Shown here: positions 22,436 through 33,300 of the stretch, in pieces
Layout of the letters: every line of letters begins with the position of its first letter
Position numbering within the stretch: the stretch's first letter is position 1
Origin: an uncultured Bacteroidales bacterium
GTDB taxonomy: Bacteria; Bacteroidota; Bacteroidia; Bacteroidales; Bacteroidaceae
Direction: 5' to 3'
Assembly (NCBI GenBank): GCA_902766625.1
Contig: CACXEH010000042.1
Location: 1 to 41,627 of the forward strand
DNA: 41,627 nucleotides
The notes under the pieces: model-generated
What the model was told of the DNA's origin: nothing
The model's input: only the letters and a program-made list of their open reading frames with translations
Databases searched by the model: none
Made by a program: the position numbers and the translations under genes

Positions 22436-24712
22436 ATGAATAACGGAAAGATCCTTTTTAAAGAGATTGCCGCAGGTGGAGTTTTGCTTGCCAGCATGCC
22501 TGTTTCTGCGCAATATAGCCCGACTCCTCCTTTTACAGGACATATAGGCAAGACAGTTGAGACGACACAGACAGCGTATCCGCAGCATAATCCCAAAGCT
22601 CCTGCAGGTGCCCCTAATATTGTGTGGATATTATTGGACGATACCGGCTTTGGTGTCAGCTCGGCTTTCGGCGGACTTGTAGAGACACCTACGTTTGACT
22701 ATCTTTCACAACAAGGATTACGTTTCAATAATTTTCATACAGCCTCTATCAGTGCTGCCACACGCGCCTGCCTGCTGACCGGCCGCAATCATCACTCAGC
22801 CCACATGGGCCGTTTTAATGATGATCAATATGGCGCACCCGGATATGATACCTATCTGCCCATGGAACACGGCACTATCGCCGAAGTGCTTCGCGAGAAC
22901 GGATATGCTACATTGTGTGTAGGAAAATATAACGGTACTCCTGACCGGAACGGTTCTAATGCCGGACCTTTCAACCGTTGGCCGACAAATCGAGGATTTG
23001 ACCACTACTTCGGTTTCAATGCCGCTTCAGGCGCTGAAGACCAGTGGCACCCTATGCTATATCGTGATACACATAGAGTACCCGATGATTCATTAGGACA
23101 GTTGTGCATCACACGTTTTGCGAATGAAGCCATAAACTATATTGCCGATCAGAAGAGTGCGGCTCCGGAACAACCATTCTTCCTCTATTTTTCTCCTGGT
23201 ACAGCGCACACGCCATTCCACACTTCCAAGGAATGGGTTGACAAGTATCACGGCAAGTTTGACAAAGGATGGGATGAATACGCCAGGCAGACGTTGAAGA
23301 ATCAGCTGATCCAAGGCATTGTACCAAAAGGTACAAAACTGCCTATACCAAACAAAGACAAACAGGACTGGAGCGTGCTCTCTGCCGATGACCGCAAGTT
23401 GTATACACGTCAGATGGAAGTTTTTGCGGGCTTTATGTCTCAATGTGACTACGAGATAGGCCGCATTGTTAATTTTATCCGTGAAATTGGACAGTTGGAC
23501 AATACTTTGATTATTGTTGCCCTGGGTGACAACGGCGCCTCTGGTGAAGGAATGCGTACAGGCGGCCGGGAGATGGCTTCAGTAGAGGCTGAAAATGACT
23601 TTATAGCAAAAGAACTAAAGAAATATGATTACTATGGCGATGAACGTACACAGCCGTTCTATTCCGCCGGATGGGCACAAGCTTGCAATACACCTTTCCG
23701 CTATCATAAAAAATGGGCAGATTATGAGGGAGGCACACATGACGGTCTTATTGTCTTTTATCCAAAAGTCATTAAAGAGGCCGGCGGCATACGCACACAA
23801 TATACCCATGTCACCGATATCCTGCCGACGACATTGGAATTGTCTGGTACAAAATATCCGGAGAAGATTAACGGATATACTCAAACGCCTGTAGAGGGTA
23901 CCAGTTTTGCCGATGCTGTCACATCGGCCGACAACAACGTACCTGAACATAAGCACATACAATATTACGAGCTTAACTCCTCCTATGCGCTGTATAAAGA
24001 CGGCTGGAAAGTTCAGTTTCCTAATGGCAAGCTGAACAACCTGCGCGGTTTTTTCCCAGATACTGACGTACATCTCTACAATCTCAAGGAAGATTTCAAT
24101 GAAAGCAACGACTTGGCAAAAAAATATCCTGAAAAAGTATCAGAGCTTTTGGCTGACTTTGAGAAAGAAGCATGGAAATACAATGTATATCCTCTGAAAA
24201 GCGGTAAGACAAAAGTTGACCCTAACTACCCTAATCCTCAGCGCCCGCATTACGACATATACGTTGGAGCCCGCAACTATGGTGAATATCCTTATTTTGA
24301 CGGCACACAGGGCAAGCCTTACACCATCTCTGTCTATATCAGCGAAAGCAACGGCAGAGACAATGGCGTACTGATGTCACAGAGGGGATTCGCGCTCTAC
24401 ATGCTTGACGGAGTGCCGGTATTTGCCGTGCGAGATGACAAAAAAATTGTTGCCTCTCGTGCCGTACCTGCCGGTAAATCTGTGGTAAAAGCTGAAGTGC
24501 GCCACAAGGGCAAGACACCTTCCAGTGTCCGGCTGTATATCAACGATGAACTCGTCGGCAGTTGTGAACTGAAGGAGAAACTGAACATGTCGGGTAAGTC
24601 CAACTTCATACAGGTTGGTCGCCAATGGGGTCTGCCGGTCAACAATGACTACAAGTCACCATTTACCTTTACCGGCAAAATATTCAAAGGAACTGTTGAT
24701 ATAAAGCAATAA
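22436..24712 (+). CDS. Exported arylsulfatase, serine-type (S1 sulfatase family)
   Basis: A 758-residue sulfatase with a signal-like N-terminus ending in ASMPVSAQ (about residue 26). It should remove sulfate esters from glycans or aryl sulfates. Metal-binding WILLDDTGFG carries D68 and D69. The formylglycine motif is S-A-A-T-R at 106-110 followed by ACLLTGRNHHSAH, so the residue to be modified is serine 106 rather than cysteine, and Ala replaces the usual Pro. LGDNGASGEG gives further metal ligands. After the catalytic domain, a C-terminal beta-sandwich of LamG-like appearance (about 590-758) may bind carbohydrate. Serine-type sulfatases need the radical-SAM maturase anSME, which is not in this window. 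ATG 22436 is preferred over an in-frame TTG at 22415. Confidence 0.92.
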   Translation: MNNGKILFKEIAAGGVLLASMPVSAQYSPTPPFTGHIGKTVETTQTAYPQHNPKAPAGAPNIVWILLDDTGFGVSSAFGGLVETPTFDYLSQQGLRFNNFHTASISAATRACLLTGRNHHSAHMGRFNDDQYGAPGYDTYLPMEHGTIAEVLRENGYATLCVGKYNGTPDRNGSNAGPFNRWPTNRGFDHYFGFNAASGAEDQWHPMLYRDTHRVPDDSLGQLCITRFANEAINYIADQKSAAPEQPFFLYFSPGTAHTPFHTSKEWVDKYHGKFDKGWDEYARQTLKNQLIQGIVPKGTKLPIPNKDKQDWSVLSADDRKLYTRQMEVFAGFMSQCDYEIGRIVNFIREIGQLDNTLIIVALGDNGASGEGMRTGGREMASVEAENDFIAKELKKYDYYGDERTQPFYSAGWAQACNTPFRYHKKWADYEGGTHDGLIVFYPKVIKEAGGIRTQYTHVTDILPTTLELSGTKYPEKINGYTQTPVEGTSFADAVTSADNNVPEHKHIQYYELNSSYALYKDGWKVQFPNGKLNNLRGFFPDTDVHLYNLKEDFNESNDLAKKYPEKVSELLADFEKEAWKYNVYPLKSGKTKVDPNYPNPQRPHYDIYVGARNYGEYPYFDGTQGKPYTISVYISESNGRDNGVLMSQRGFALYMLDGVPVFAVRDDKKIVASRAVPAGKSVVKAEVRHKGKTPSSVRLYINDELVGSCELKEKLNMSGKSNFIQVGRQWGLPVNNDYKSPFTFTGKIFKGTVDIKQ

Positions 24713-24791
24713 TCTCGCTGATTTATATCAGACACAGCTGTGGGCAAACTATTCTGACAGGGAAACCTGTTGCTTTATAAATTAAACATCT

Positions 24792-25541
24792 ATGACATCA
24801 CGGAAAAAAGCCGTCATCGTAGGAGCCACTTCTGGTATCGGTCTGGAGATAACCCGTCTTTTGGCCAAGCAGGGTTACGTCATTGGTATTGTAGGACGCC
24901 GCCAGTCCCTACTTGACAACATCAAGGAGGAAATCAGTGGTGTGACGGCCACAGCCTGCATAGACATCAATGATGCTGATGCGGGTGTAAGACTGTTGGA
25001 CTTCATTCATACCATGGGCGGCATCGACCTATATTTCCACAGTTCCGGCATAGGATACCAGAATCCCCTGCTCGACTCTGACAAAGAGTTGTCTACCGTT
25101 GAGACCAACGCCCTTGGGTTCACACGGATGATAGACACCGCTTTTCATTACTTCGCCGAACAGAACGGAGGTCGTGGGCATATAGCCGCCATTACTTCCA
25201 TAGCGCGTACAAAGGGACTGGGCGCTGCTCCGGCATATTCAGCCACCAAGCGCTTTCAAAGCAACTATCTTGAAGCCCTCAGCCAACTTTCATCCATTCA
25301 CCATCACCACATTACAATAACAGATATCCGTCCGGGATTCGTCGGAACAGACCTGTTGAAAAATGACAAATACCCGTTGGTCATGGATAAGACCAAAGTG
25401 GCAAGACACATTGTTAACGCCCTGAAACGCGGGAAGGCAGTTGTGACCATTGATTGGAGATATCGCATCCTTGTATTCTTTTGGCGACTCATCCCCCGCT
25501 GCATCTGGACGCATCTTGACATCAAGACCCGAAAGATATAA
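24792..25541 (+). CDS. Short-chain dehydrogenase/reductase
   Basis: A 249-residue cytoplasmic oxidoreductase of the classical SDR fold. The cofactor motif is GATSGIG at 11-17. GRR near 35-37 suggests NADP preference. The catalytic set is N106, S136, Y149 and K153 (YSATK), all present. The substrate is unknown. A C-terminal hydrophobic stretch (RILVFFWRLIPRCIWTHL) is unusual for soluble members and may touch the membrane, as in some lipid-acting SDRs. The 79-base gap after the arylsulfatase contains a small hairpin (ACAGG-GAAA-CCTGT at 24757-24770) of uncertain meaning, so co-transcription is possible. A terminator follows at 25569-25601. Confidence 0.9.
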   Translation: MTSRKKAVIVGATSGIGLEITRLLAKQGYVIGIVGRRQSLLDNIKEEISGVTATACIDINDADAGVRLLDFIHTMGGIDLYFHSSGIGYQNPLLDSDKELSTVETNALGFTRMIDTAFHYFAEQNGGRGHIAAITSIARTKGLGAAPAYSATKRFQSNYLEALSQLSSIHHHHITITDIRPGFVGTDLLKNDKYPLVMDKTKVARHIVNALKRGKAVVTIDWRYRILVFFWRLIPRCIWTHLDIKTRKI

Positions 25542-25568
25542 GTCCAACATAACTTGAATTACACTGAC

Positions 25569-25601
25569 AGAGACGCATCCTTAAAAAATCGGTGCGTCTC
25601 T
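25569..25601 (+). terminator. Terminator after the dehydrogenase gene
   Basis: AGAGACGCA(T)CC at 25569-25580 pairs with GGTGCGTCTCT at 25591-25601, with one bulged T and a loop TTAAAAAATC. The following bases TCTTCTGTT are T-rich. It separates the dehydrogenase from the surface-protein region. Confidence 0.75.
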
Positions 25602-25671
25602 TCTTCTGTTCCAGACTGAAACTCTTCACTTACGTCTGAATAACCTTTTATGAAAAAAATATCGTTATTGT

Positions 25672-25698
25672 GAATTTGCTATACATTATTGCAAATTC
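25672..25698. promoter_or_regulatory. Inverted repeat upstream of the BspA-like gene
   Basis: GAATTTGC at 25672-25679 and GCAAATTC at 25691-25698 form a perfect 8-base inverted repeat with an 11-base gap. A second smaller dyad, ATTGC/GCAAT, overlaps the right arm. It lies 28 bases before the -7-like box and could be an operator. Confidence 0.35.
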
Positions 25699-25725
25699 GC
25701 AATATAAGAAAATTATAACATTTCC

Positions 25726-25733
25726 TAAATTTG
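25726..25733 (+). promoter_or_regulatory. -7 promoter element for the BspA-like gene
   Basis: TAAATTTG matches TAnnTTTG and lies 30 bases before the ATG at 25764. No -33 TTTG is evident. The inverted repeat at 25672-25698 lies just upstream. Confidence 0.5.
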
Positions 25734-25763
25734 TGAAAATAACGCAAAAAAAACATAATTTTT

Positions 25764-28700
25764 ATGAGACGACTAAGCCCAGTAATGCTTTTTTATTCTT
25801 TGTTACTGTTATCTTCGGCATCTTTTGCACAATCTGGCAACGTGAGCGTAGCCGATGCCAACGGAAACAAACTCCGCTACTCTTTTGACAGTGCCGACGG
25901 ACCTGCCACATTCACCGGCATTGACAGTTATGCCACCGACGAGAGTAAAGCCGGACACATCATCATTGCCGACAATGTCATCGACGCTGACGGTAACACC
26001 CACGAGGTCAACTACATTGGCGGCAGCATAAGTAACCGGAACAAAATCATAAGCATCGTTTTCGGCCAAAATATCATTGCCACGGGTGGTTCTGACGGCA
26101 ACAGTAATGACGCTTTCTATGCCTGCCCGCAGCTGAGGAAAGTAACCTTAAACAACAGGCTGGAAACCCTGGGCCGATACACTTTCCAGTCGTGCAATAG
26201 TCTGGAAGATATCAACCTTGGTGATGCTACCGGTCTGAAGACCATTATGCTCAAGGCATTCCAAAATGCAGACAATCTGTGCTCACTCGAATTGCCAGAG
26301 AGTGTGAGCCTCATTGAAGAGTCTGCCTTTGAAGGATGCGACTCTCTGCGTTCCTTCACCTTCCTCGGCATGTCAAGTCTCACCAACATACCCAAGAACT
26401 GTTTTGCAGGTTGCGTTAGTTTGGAGAATATAACCCTGCCCGATGCCGTCAAGACGTTGTCAGCAGGATGCTTCTACAACACGCCAAGTCTTACCGAGAT
26501 AATCTTTGGTACGGGCATCACGTCGCTGAGTGATGACAACTACGTCTTCGGCTACTTCAACGCAAACCTAAAGAAGATGACGTTCCCCGGTGCAGTCTAT
26601 CCTTTCCTGAAAGAATACTATCTCCCTTCCGACATTGTGCTCTACGTGCGCCCCGATTTGATAGACACCTACAAGGAGAACAGCTTCACCAAGGAACTGC
26701 ATTTCATCGGCATCGGCCAGTCAACCGCCTTTGATATCACCACCACTGCAGGCGGCCAGTTGCAGGTTCAGGTAGAAGCCCAAGGCGATGCCAATAATGT
26801 GATACAACTTACAGTCACCGGCCCCATCAACGGTACTGACATTGATTACCTGCACAGCGCCATGCCCAATATTTCCATTCTGGATCTCACGAATGCACGC
26901 ATCGTTGCCGGCGGTGACAGCTATCACCAATGGGAGATAAACAATGGTACGGCTACACAAAACACATGGGCTGGTCCCTGGAATACCGAGACCGACGTGG
27001 TAGGTTCTTCCATGTTCTACAACATGCCTACCCTCACCAGTCTCTCGCTCCCTTCAGGGGTCACCACCATCGGTGACTACGCCCTGGCGCAAGACAAGAA
27101 CAAAAACTTCAAGCTTGCCTATGTCACCATCCCGTCGGGAGTCACCGCCATCGGCCGTAACGCATTCTATTGTACAGGTATCACAGAAATAACCCTTCCC
27201 GTCGGTGTCACCGTCCTGGAACAAAGTGTTTTCGAGAGTTGTGAAAAACTCCGCAAGGCCACCCTGCCCGAGGGCCTCAAAGTCATTGGAGCAAAATCTT
27301 TCAACAACTGTTATGTTTTAGAAGACATAAATATGCCTTCAACCGTTGAGAGTATTGAAAACGAAGCCTTTATCAATAACTACCAGCGTTCAACTCCTCT
27401 GACTATCCCCGCTTCCTGCAAGCGTATTGGCGATTATGTCTTCTACAACAATTACGCCATGCCCGGAATAACGTTCTGCGAGGGTTTGGAGTCTATCGGA
27501 TACTATGCGTTCTATGGCTGTCATAACATCAGGCAGGTCTTGTTGCCTGAGAGCGTAACCAAACTGGGCAACTCTTCGTTCTACGACTGTGACTCTTTGC
27601 GGACGTTCACGTTTCCACAAAATATCAAGGATGTTCCCGCCTGGATTTTGCAGAGTTGCGACGCACTTGCTTCCGTCACCCTGGCCGACGGTACCACAGG
27701 CATCGGACAAGGATCGTTTGCCGACTGTCCCATGCTCAACACCATCAACTACAATCAGGAGACACTCACCAGCGTCAGTTCTTACGCCTTCCGTGGAACG
27801 GGTTTCACTGACGTCTCGCTGCCGAGCAGCGTCACATCCCTGGGAAGTGCTGTCTTCTCCAATTGTGCCAAACTTGTCAGCGTCAATATCCCCCCAGGGG
27901 TTGATTTTGTACCTGACGACTATGTCAGCAACTGTCCGAAACTCGTCAATGTAATCATGCATGAGGGCATCCGTACCATCGGCAACGCAGCGTTCTACGG
28001 CTGCATATCACTGCCATCTATTGATTTGAACAATCAGATTACGGTCATAGGCAATAACGCCTTCAACAGATGCACAAGCCTCGTTCTTCAAAAATTGCCC
28101 GATGCGCTCACCACTATCGGCGCGGCGGCCTTCCGTGAGACCTCTGCCATAACCGTCCGGTTAACCATCCCTTCGACCGTTACGCTGATAGACGCCGAAG
28201 CTTTCATGGGCAGTGGCATCAGCGCCGTCATTCTGCCCGACGGCCCCATAACCCTCGGTGGGCACGTTTTTGCAAATACCCGCAACCTTACTGCAGTCCA
28301 ACTGCCTTCAACTATAAAGCGCATTCCCGATTACGCTTTTCAGCAAGCCACATCCTTGCGCCACATTGACCTGCCTCCCTCAGTGGAGGAAATCGGTTAT
28401 TGTGCTTTTGACCAGAGTGCCCTTGAAGAGATTACCCTGCCAGATTCCGTCAAAACGATTGAGGGATCCGCTTTCAGCTCAACAAACCTGCGGACCTTCC
28501 GAGTTCCCGACCACTTCACAAGCGACCTCGGTTCATATTGCTTAAACAACTGTAAGCGCTTGAAGACTGTTTACTTCGGTCGCAATCAGGATTATTCACA
28601 GTGGCAGAGTTTTACCTGTTGCAATGGTTGCGACTCTCTGGAACTGATGCGAGTATATGCAGGTACACCACCGCTATGCAGTTCCAGCTACATGGGCTAC

Positions 28701-30320
28701 CGTACAAACTGCATATTGGAAGTGCCAGAGGATCAAGTTGCTCTTTACAAGGAAGCCGACAACTGGAAAGATTTCAAGGAAATCAGGGGTTTCTTCAGCG
28801 GTGATGTCCTCAATGACCAAGACTTTGCCTTGCTACAGACGCTGTACCAAACCCTTGATGGTGCAAACTGGACCACCTCATGGGATTTGACCAACAACCA
28901 TCATGCTACAGGCAAATGGCCCGGTGTCACCACGGAGAACACGGGTGGCGAGACCTACTACATTACCGCCATAAACCTGCCGGCATCGGGACTGAAAGGG
29001 CAGTTGACGGCCGATATATTCCAACTGACAAGACTGCAGGCGCTCGATCTGAGTGAAAACAACATCAGCGGCAACATCGGAATTTTATTTACAGGTACTG
29101 CCTCACATCTTGCACCGCTGACAGATATCAACTTAAAGGCCAATCTTCTGACCGGTGACATTTACCCCTTTGCCTCCAGACTGCCGGAACTGACAAAACT
29201 GGATGTCAGTTTCAATCGCCTGACAGCGATATCACAGCCCATTCCTAAAGACAAACTCAACGACTTTGTTTACAACTTCCAGTTTATTGATTATTGGACG
29301 CATGAAGCAGTTGACTGTGATGAAGCCGAAATCACCGATGTCACGGTAGGCGTACCGACAAAGCTTACTCCCAACACACTGATGACCTATCGTCACGACA
29401 ATCAGGATTACGGGTTTACCGGCAATGACCTTGCACGCCTCTGTTATGACGGCTACTGGTACCAGCCTTGGCTGGCCCACTGGGAACTATACCGGACCGA
29501 CAGCCTCTGGAATCTCTACGCAGGCAACGACAACTACGTCTTCAGCGGCCCGAAGAACAAGGTACAGGCATACGTATTCTATAATGGTAACTGGGAAACC
29601 CTGTTGCTACGCATGAACTGGACAGACGGCGATGTCAATGCGGATCAGGACATCGACGTCACCGACTTACAGAGTGTTATCTACTATGCCATGAATGAAA
29701 AGAAGCCGACCGGCCAGATGTTCAACTACACAACTGCCGATGTCAATGCAGATAATGCCATAGATATTCGTGACGTGGTAGGAAACATAGATTATATCCT
29801 CGGATATGTTCAATCTGCCAATGCAAAAAGATATGGTAAATCACAATATACAGAATTAAACGAAAAATCAGCCAACAAACTTACTGTCAGCCATTCTTCC
29901 ATCCTGTTTAACAATACAGAATCCGTAGCTGCATTACAATTTCTCATCACTGGAGCATCTGCACGCGAGATTAACATAAAAGCTAATCTTCGCAACAATT
30001 TCTCAATTGCAATGCGTGATATACCAGGTGGAGTACGTGTTGTAATTTATTCTGCCACGGGTAACGAACTTCCCCCTGGCCAGTATGAACTTGTGACTAA
30101 TTTGCCAGCCAATGCTGTCGTTACAGACGCCCGGCTATCAGATAAAAATGCAAACCACCTTGGTGTTAATATCAATAATGAAGCTACAGGTATCAATGCC
30201 ATTAAAATTGATGAGGCATTGAGTGGAAAATGGCATGATCTAAATGGACGTGTATTAAATGTTAAACCGACACAACCAGGCATATACATTAAAAACGGCA
30301 AAAAAGTTATCATTAAATAA
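25764..30320 (+). CDS. BspA-like leucine-rich-repeat surface protein with dockerin-like module
   Basis: A 1518-residue secreted protein with a signal peptide ending SASFAQ (residue 23). Most of it is BspA-type LRR_5 repeats of about 23 residues (about 50-320 and 415-1010), with units like LTSLSLPSGVTTIGDYAL. A conventional LRR segment follows (about 1016-1170), including LQALDLSENNISGN. At about 1288-1348 are two calcium-loop repeats, DVNADQDIDVTDL and DVNADNAIDIRDV, as in dockerins. The next 110 residues resemble a shortened cohesin-like fold (ESVAALQFLITG, then RVVIYS). The C-terminus, WHDLNGRVLNVKPTQPG then IYIKNGKKVIIK, is the tail type of surface-secreted Prevotella proteins. BspA proteins bind host proteins or cells; the ligand here is unknown. 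GC content falls in the last 170 codons. Confidence 0.92.
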   Translation: MRRLSPVMLFYSLLLLSSASFAQSGNVSVADANGNKLRYSFDSADGPATFTGIDSYATDESKAGHIIIADNVIDADGNTHEVNYIGGSISNRNKIISIVFGQNIIATGGSDGNSNDAFYACPQLRKVTLNNRLETLGRYTFQSCNSLEDINLGDATGLKTIMLKAFQNADNLCSLELPESVSLIEESAFEGCDSLRSFTFLGMSSLTNIPKNCFAGCVSLENITLPDAVKTLSAGCFYNTPSLTEIIFGTGITSLSDDNYVFGYFNANLKKMTFPGAVYPFLKEYYLPSDIVLYVRPDLIDTYKENSFTKELHFIGIGQSTAFDITTTAGGQLQVQVEAQGDANNVIQLTVTGPINGTDIDYLHSAMPNISILDLTNARIVAGGDSYHQWEINNGTATQNTWAGPWNTETDVVGSSMFYNMPTLTSLSLPSGVTTIGDYALAQDKNKNFKLAYVTIPSGVTAIGRNAFYCTGITEITLPVGVTVLEQSVFESCEKLRKATLPEGLKVIGAKSFNNCYVLEDINMPSTVESIENEAFINNYQRSTPLTIPASCKRIGDYVFYNNYAMPGITFCEGLESIGYYAFYGCHNIRQVLLPESVTKLGNSSFYDCDSLRTFTFPQNIKDVPAWILQSCDALASVTLADGTTGIGQGSFADCPMLNTINYNQETLTSVSSYAFRGTGFTDVSLPSSVTSLGSAVFSNCAKLVSVNIPPGVDFVPDDYVSNCPKLVNVIMHEGIRTIGNAAFYGCISLPSIDLNNQITVIGNNAFNRCTSLVLQKLPDALTTIGAAAFRETSAITVRLTIPSTVTLIDAEAFMGSGISAVILPDGPITLGGHVFANTRNLTAVQLPSTIKRIPDYAFQQATSLRHIDLPPSVEEIGYCAFDQSALEEITLPDSVKTIEGSAFSSTNLRTFRVPDHFTSDLGSYCLNNCKRLKTVYFGRNQDYSQWQSFTCCNGCDSLELMRVYAGTPPLCSSSYMGYRTNCILEVPEDQVALYKEADNWKDFKEIRGFFSGDVLNDQDFALLQTLYQTLDGANWTTSWDLTNNHHATGKWPGVTTENTGGETYYITAINLPASGLKGQLTADIFQLTRLQALDLSENNISGNIGILFTGTASHLAPLTDINLKANLLTGDIYPFASRLPELTKLDVSFNRLTAISQPIPKDKLNDFVYNFQFIDYWTHEAVDCDEAEITDVTVGVPTKLTPNTLMTYRHDNQDYGFTGNDLARLCYDGYWYQPWLAHWELYRTDSLWNLYAGNDNYVFSGPKNKVQAYVFYNGNWETLLLRMNWTDGDVNADQDIDVTDLQSVIYYAMNEKKPTGQMFNYTTADVNADNAIDIRDVVGNIDYILGYVQSANAKRYGKSQYTELNEKSANKLTVSHSSILFNNTESVAALQFLITGASAREINIKANLRNNFSIAMRDIPGGVRVVIYSATGNELPPGQYELVTNLPANAVVTDARLSDKNANHLGVNINNEATGINAIKIDEALSGKWHDLNGRVLNVKPTQPGIYIKNGKKVIIK

Positions 30321-30361
30321 ACAGTTTATACAAGCAATAAGTTGAAAATAAAAATGTCATT

Positions 30362-33300
30362 ATGAAATATTTTAGAACAATCTTATCAGCAGTGTTTCTG
30401 TGCATCATAACAAACATGTATGCGCAGACTAATGTTCTTCGCATTCCAGAGATAACCTATCCTGCCGGCAAGACCTTGAGCCTACCTGTCGAATTAGAGA
30501 ATGCAAGTGACGTCGTTGGTGTACAGTTTGACCTTTCTGTACCATACGAACTCAGTGTTGATACAGCAAACCAAGTCATTACAAATCTCACAAAAAATCG
30601 CATCACAAACCACAAAGTCATCTGTCAAAAGAAAGGTACGCAGTGGAGAGATGCAAATGAACACGGAGGTATTAACACATACTATAACTATCGCTTCATC
30701 ATATATAGTGAAGATAACTCCAAACTCTCAGGCAGCACAGGTACACTCCTTACCATAGAAATGCCTATACCTGACAATCTCGCCAACAAAACCGTTATTC
30801 CTCTCTATCTCATTGACAATAGCGTTGTTCTAAGTAATCGTAATAAGGAAAACGTGCTCAGTGCGCAAGTTAACGGAAATGTAACTATTGAAGTTGTGCC
30901 ACGTCCTGATTTATTGCCTTCTAATATCACCGTAAGCCAAACCATTATTGACCCAAAAGGAACAATAGATTTTTCTTGGAAGGTAAGCAATATCGGCGAC
31001 TTGGCCACTGAGGCAGGATGGACTGAAAGACTATATCTGGAAAGTCAGTCCACAGGCACACGTGTATACATAGGCTCAACTTCATACAACGGTAAACTTG
31101 CCATTAATGCCAGTGTAGAACGCTCTGCACAATTTACTCTTGATGATTTTCCTGGAATAAGCGGATTATGCCGCCCCGTTGTACAAATCATCCCTGCGGC
31201 AGGTTGTGGTGAAAATGCCCTATATCAAGCAAACAATACTGTAAGCGGCAGTAAATACTCAGTACGTGTAAATAAATATTTAATATTAACTGCCAATAAA
31301 AATCTTATTCTAAAGAACTCAACAAACGGTTACTATTGCGAACTTCGTCGTACAGGCGATTTGACTGAATCACAAACTTTCAACATAAGTAGTATAGATA
31401 AAGCAGGTCATACAGACCGACTTCGTTTCTCTGATAATGGCAAAGTAACCTTCAGTAAAGGAGCTAACAGAGCTAGTTTCTATCTTTATCCTGTCAATAA
31501 TGAACGTTTTGACATAGATCAGCACGTTGCTGTAATAGTCAACGAATCATTAAACAATGGATATGACATGGCTGTTGACAGTGTTCTTATCGAGGAAACC
31601 AATTTAATAGCTCTTACATTGCGTACAGACAAAGACGATTACAATGAAGGAGAAACCATCCATTTAACAGCAAGTGTTTCACAGCGACCTTTCCCCGGAC
31701 AGTTGGCTGTTTACCTGAATATTGAAGAACAGAAACGTTTTAAACTTCCACAACGCATTGTGTTTGAAGACGGGGCTCTTGAAGCCAGCGTTGACATTCC
31801 TGTTATTCAAGATAACAGTCCTTCGAATGACATGAGTATATGTATAACAGGAACTGCCGATCATCACAAGTCTGCTGAAACTCTTTTCATACTCCACGAT
31901 GATGACACTCCAGCTATCCAGATGACATTGTCTCCCAAAACCGTTAGCGAAGGAGCAGGTCCTCAGGCTATTATGGGGACAATAACTAGAGCTGGTGTAA
32001 CCAACAATAAAATCACAATCAAACTTACAGATGATGGTTTCGATGACATATATTATAGCGCTCAGACTTTAACAATGCCAGCGGGAACGACAACAGTCAA
32101 TTTCCCTCTTGGCATTAAAGATAACCAAGCTGCAGACGGAGATCGCCTCGTACATATCCGAGCAGCCGTATATATGACAGACTGTAATTGTACTGCTATC
32201 GGTGACAAGCAAGCCGTGGTTACTGATAGTATCATTATTACAGACAATGATGGTCCTACTCTCAGCGTCATAGCTGATAAGTCTACCATTCTCGAAGGAA
32301 ATGAAGAAGGATGCAATCTGACCATCACCAGAAACAATATAGGGAACGAAGACCTCACCATCACTATTGAAACTGACGCTGAAGACGTTCAGTATGAGAC
32401 AACTGCAATAATACCTGCCGGACAAAGGAGTGTCAGCATACCTTTCCGGGCTTTGAGTAATAGTGCGGCAGAAGGTGATCGTACAATTAGTGTTGTTGCA
32501 AAGGCTGAAGGTTTCAGTAACGGTTCTACTTGGTTACTTATCAGTGATCGTACAATGCCTGATCTGACCATTACGGCTTTTGAACTCAGTAATACTGTTG
32601 TAAATGAGAATACTCCGATTACTGTTACCATTCAGGTGAAAAACATCGGTTCGGCAGCAGTCCCGGCAAATATTCCCATTAAACTCTACTATGATGACCA
32701 TGAGTGGACTACATATACCATGCCAACAGGTCTAGACAGTGGTGAAGCAAAATATTTCAGTTTCCGTCCTAATAACTTCCTTTCTACCGGAAAGTTTGCA
32801 ATCAAGGCTGTTGTCAATCCAACAAATAAACCTGTAGAACTGCTCACAACCAATAATACATCATCTACTATCGAACTGACAGGCAATAGCCTCTATACAT
32901 ATACGATGCAGGCTGAAAAGCCTGGTTATAATGTCAATGAGACAGCAAAATTCACAGGTACATGCATCGGTATTGACGGCCAAATTAACCCAAGTCACTA
33001 CATGGAACTTTTTATAGACTGTAATGGTCAACGCCAAACATTCGGGAATATTGGCGGCATTAATGATAATGGCAGATTTATGGGACAATGCTCAATTCCC
33101 GCAAGTTTCTCTGGTACAGTAAACATTGGTGCTTGCGCCCGCAGCGATGCGGCAACCACAAAGGTTTTCCTCGGTTCGTTTGAGGTCTATGGCATGGAGC
33201 GTACAGAAAACAGCTATATTGTCAACGAGATCTTTAAGGACGAGCCATATGCTGGAAAGATACGACTACGCAATACTTGTGGACTGGATATGCATAATAT

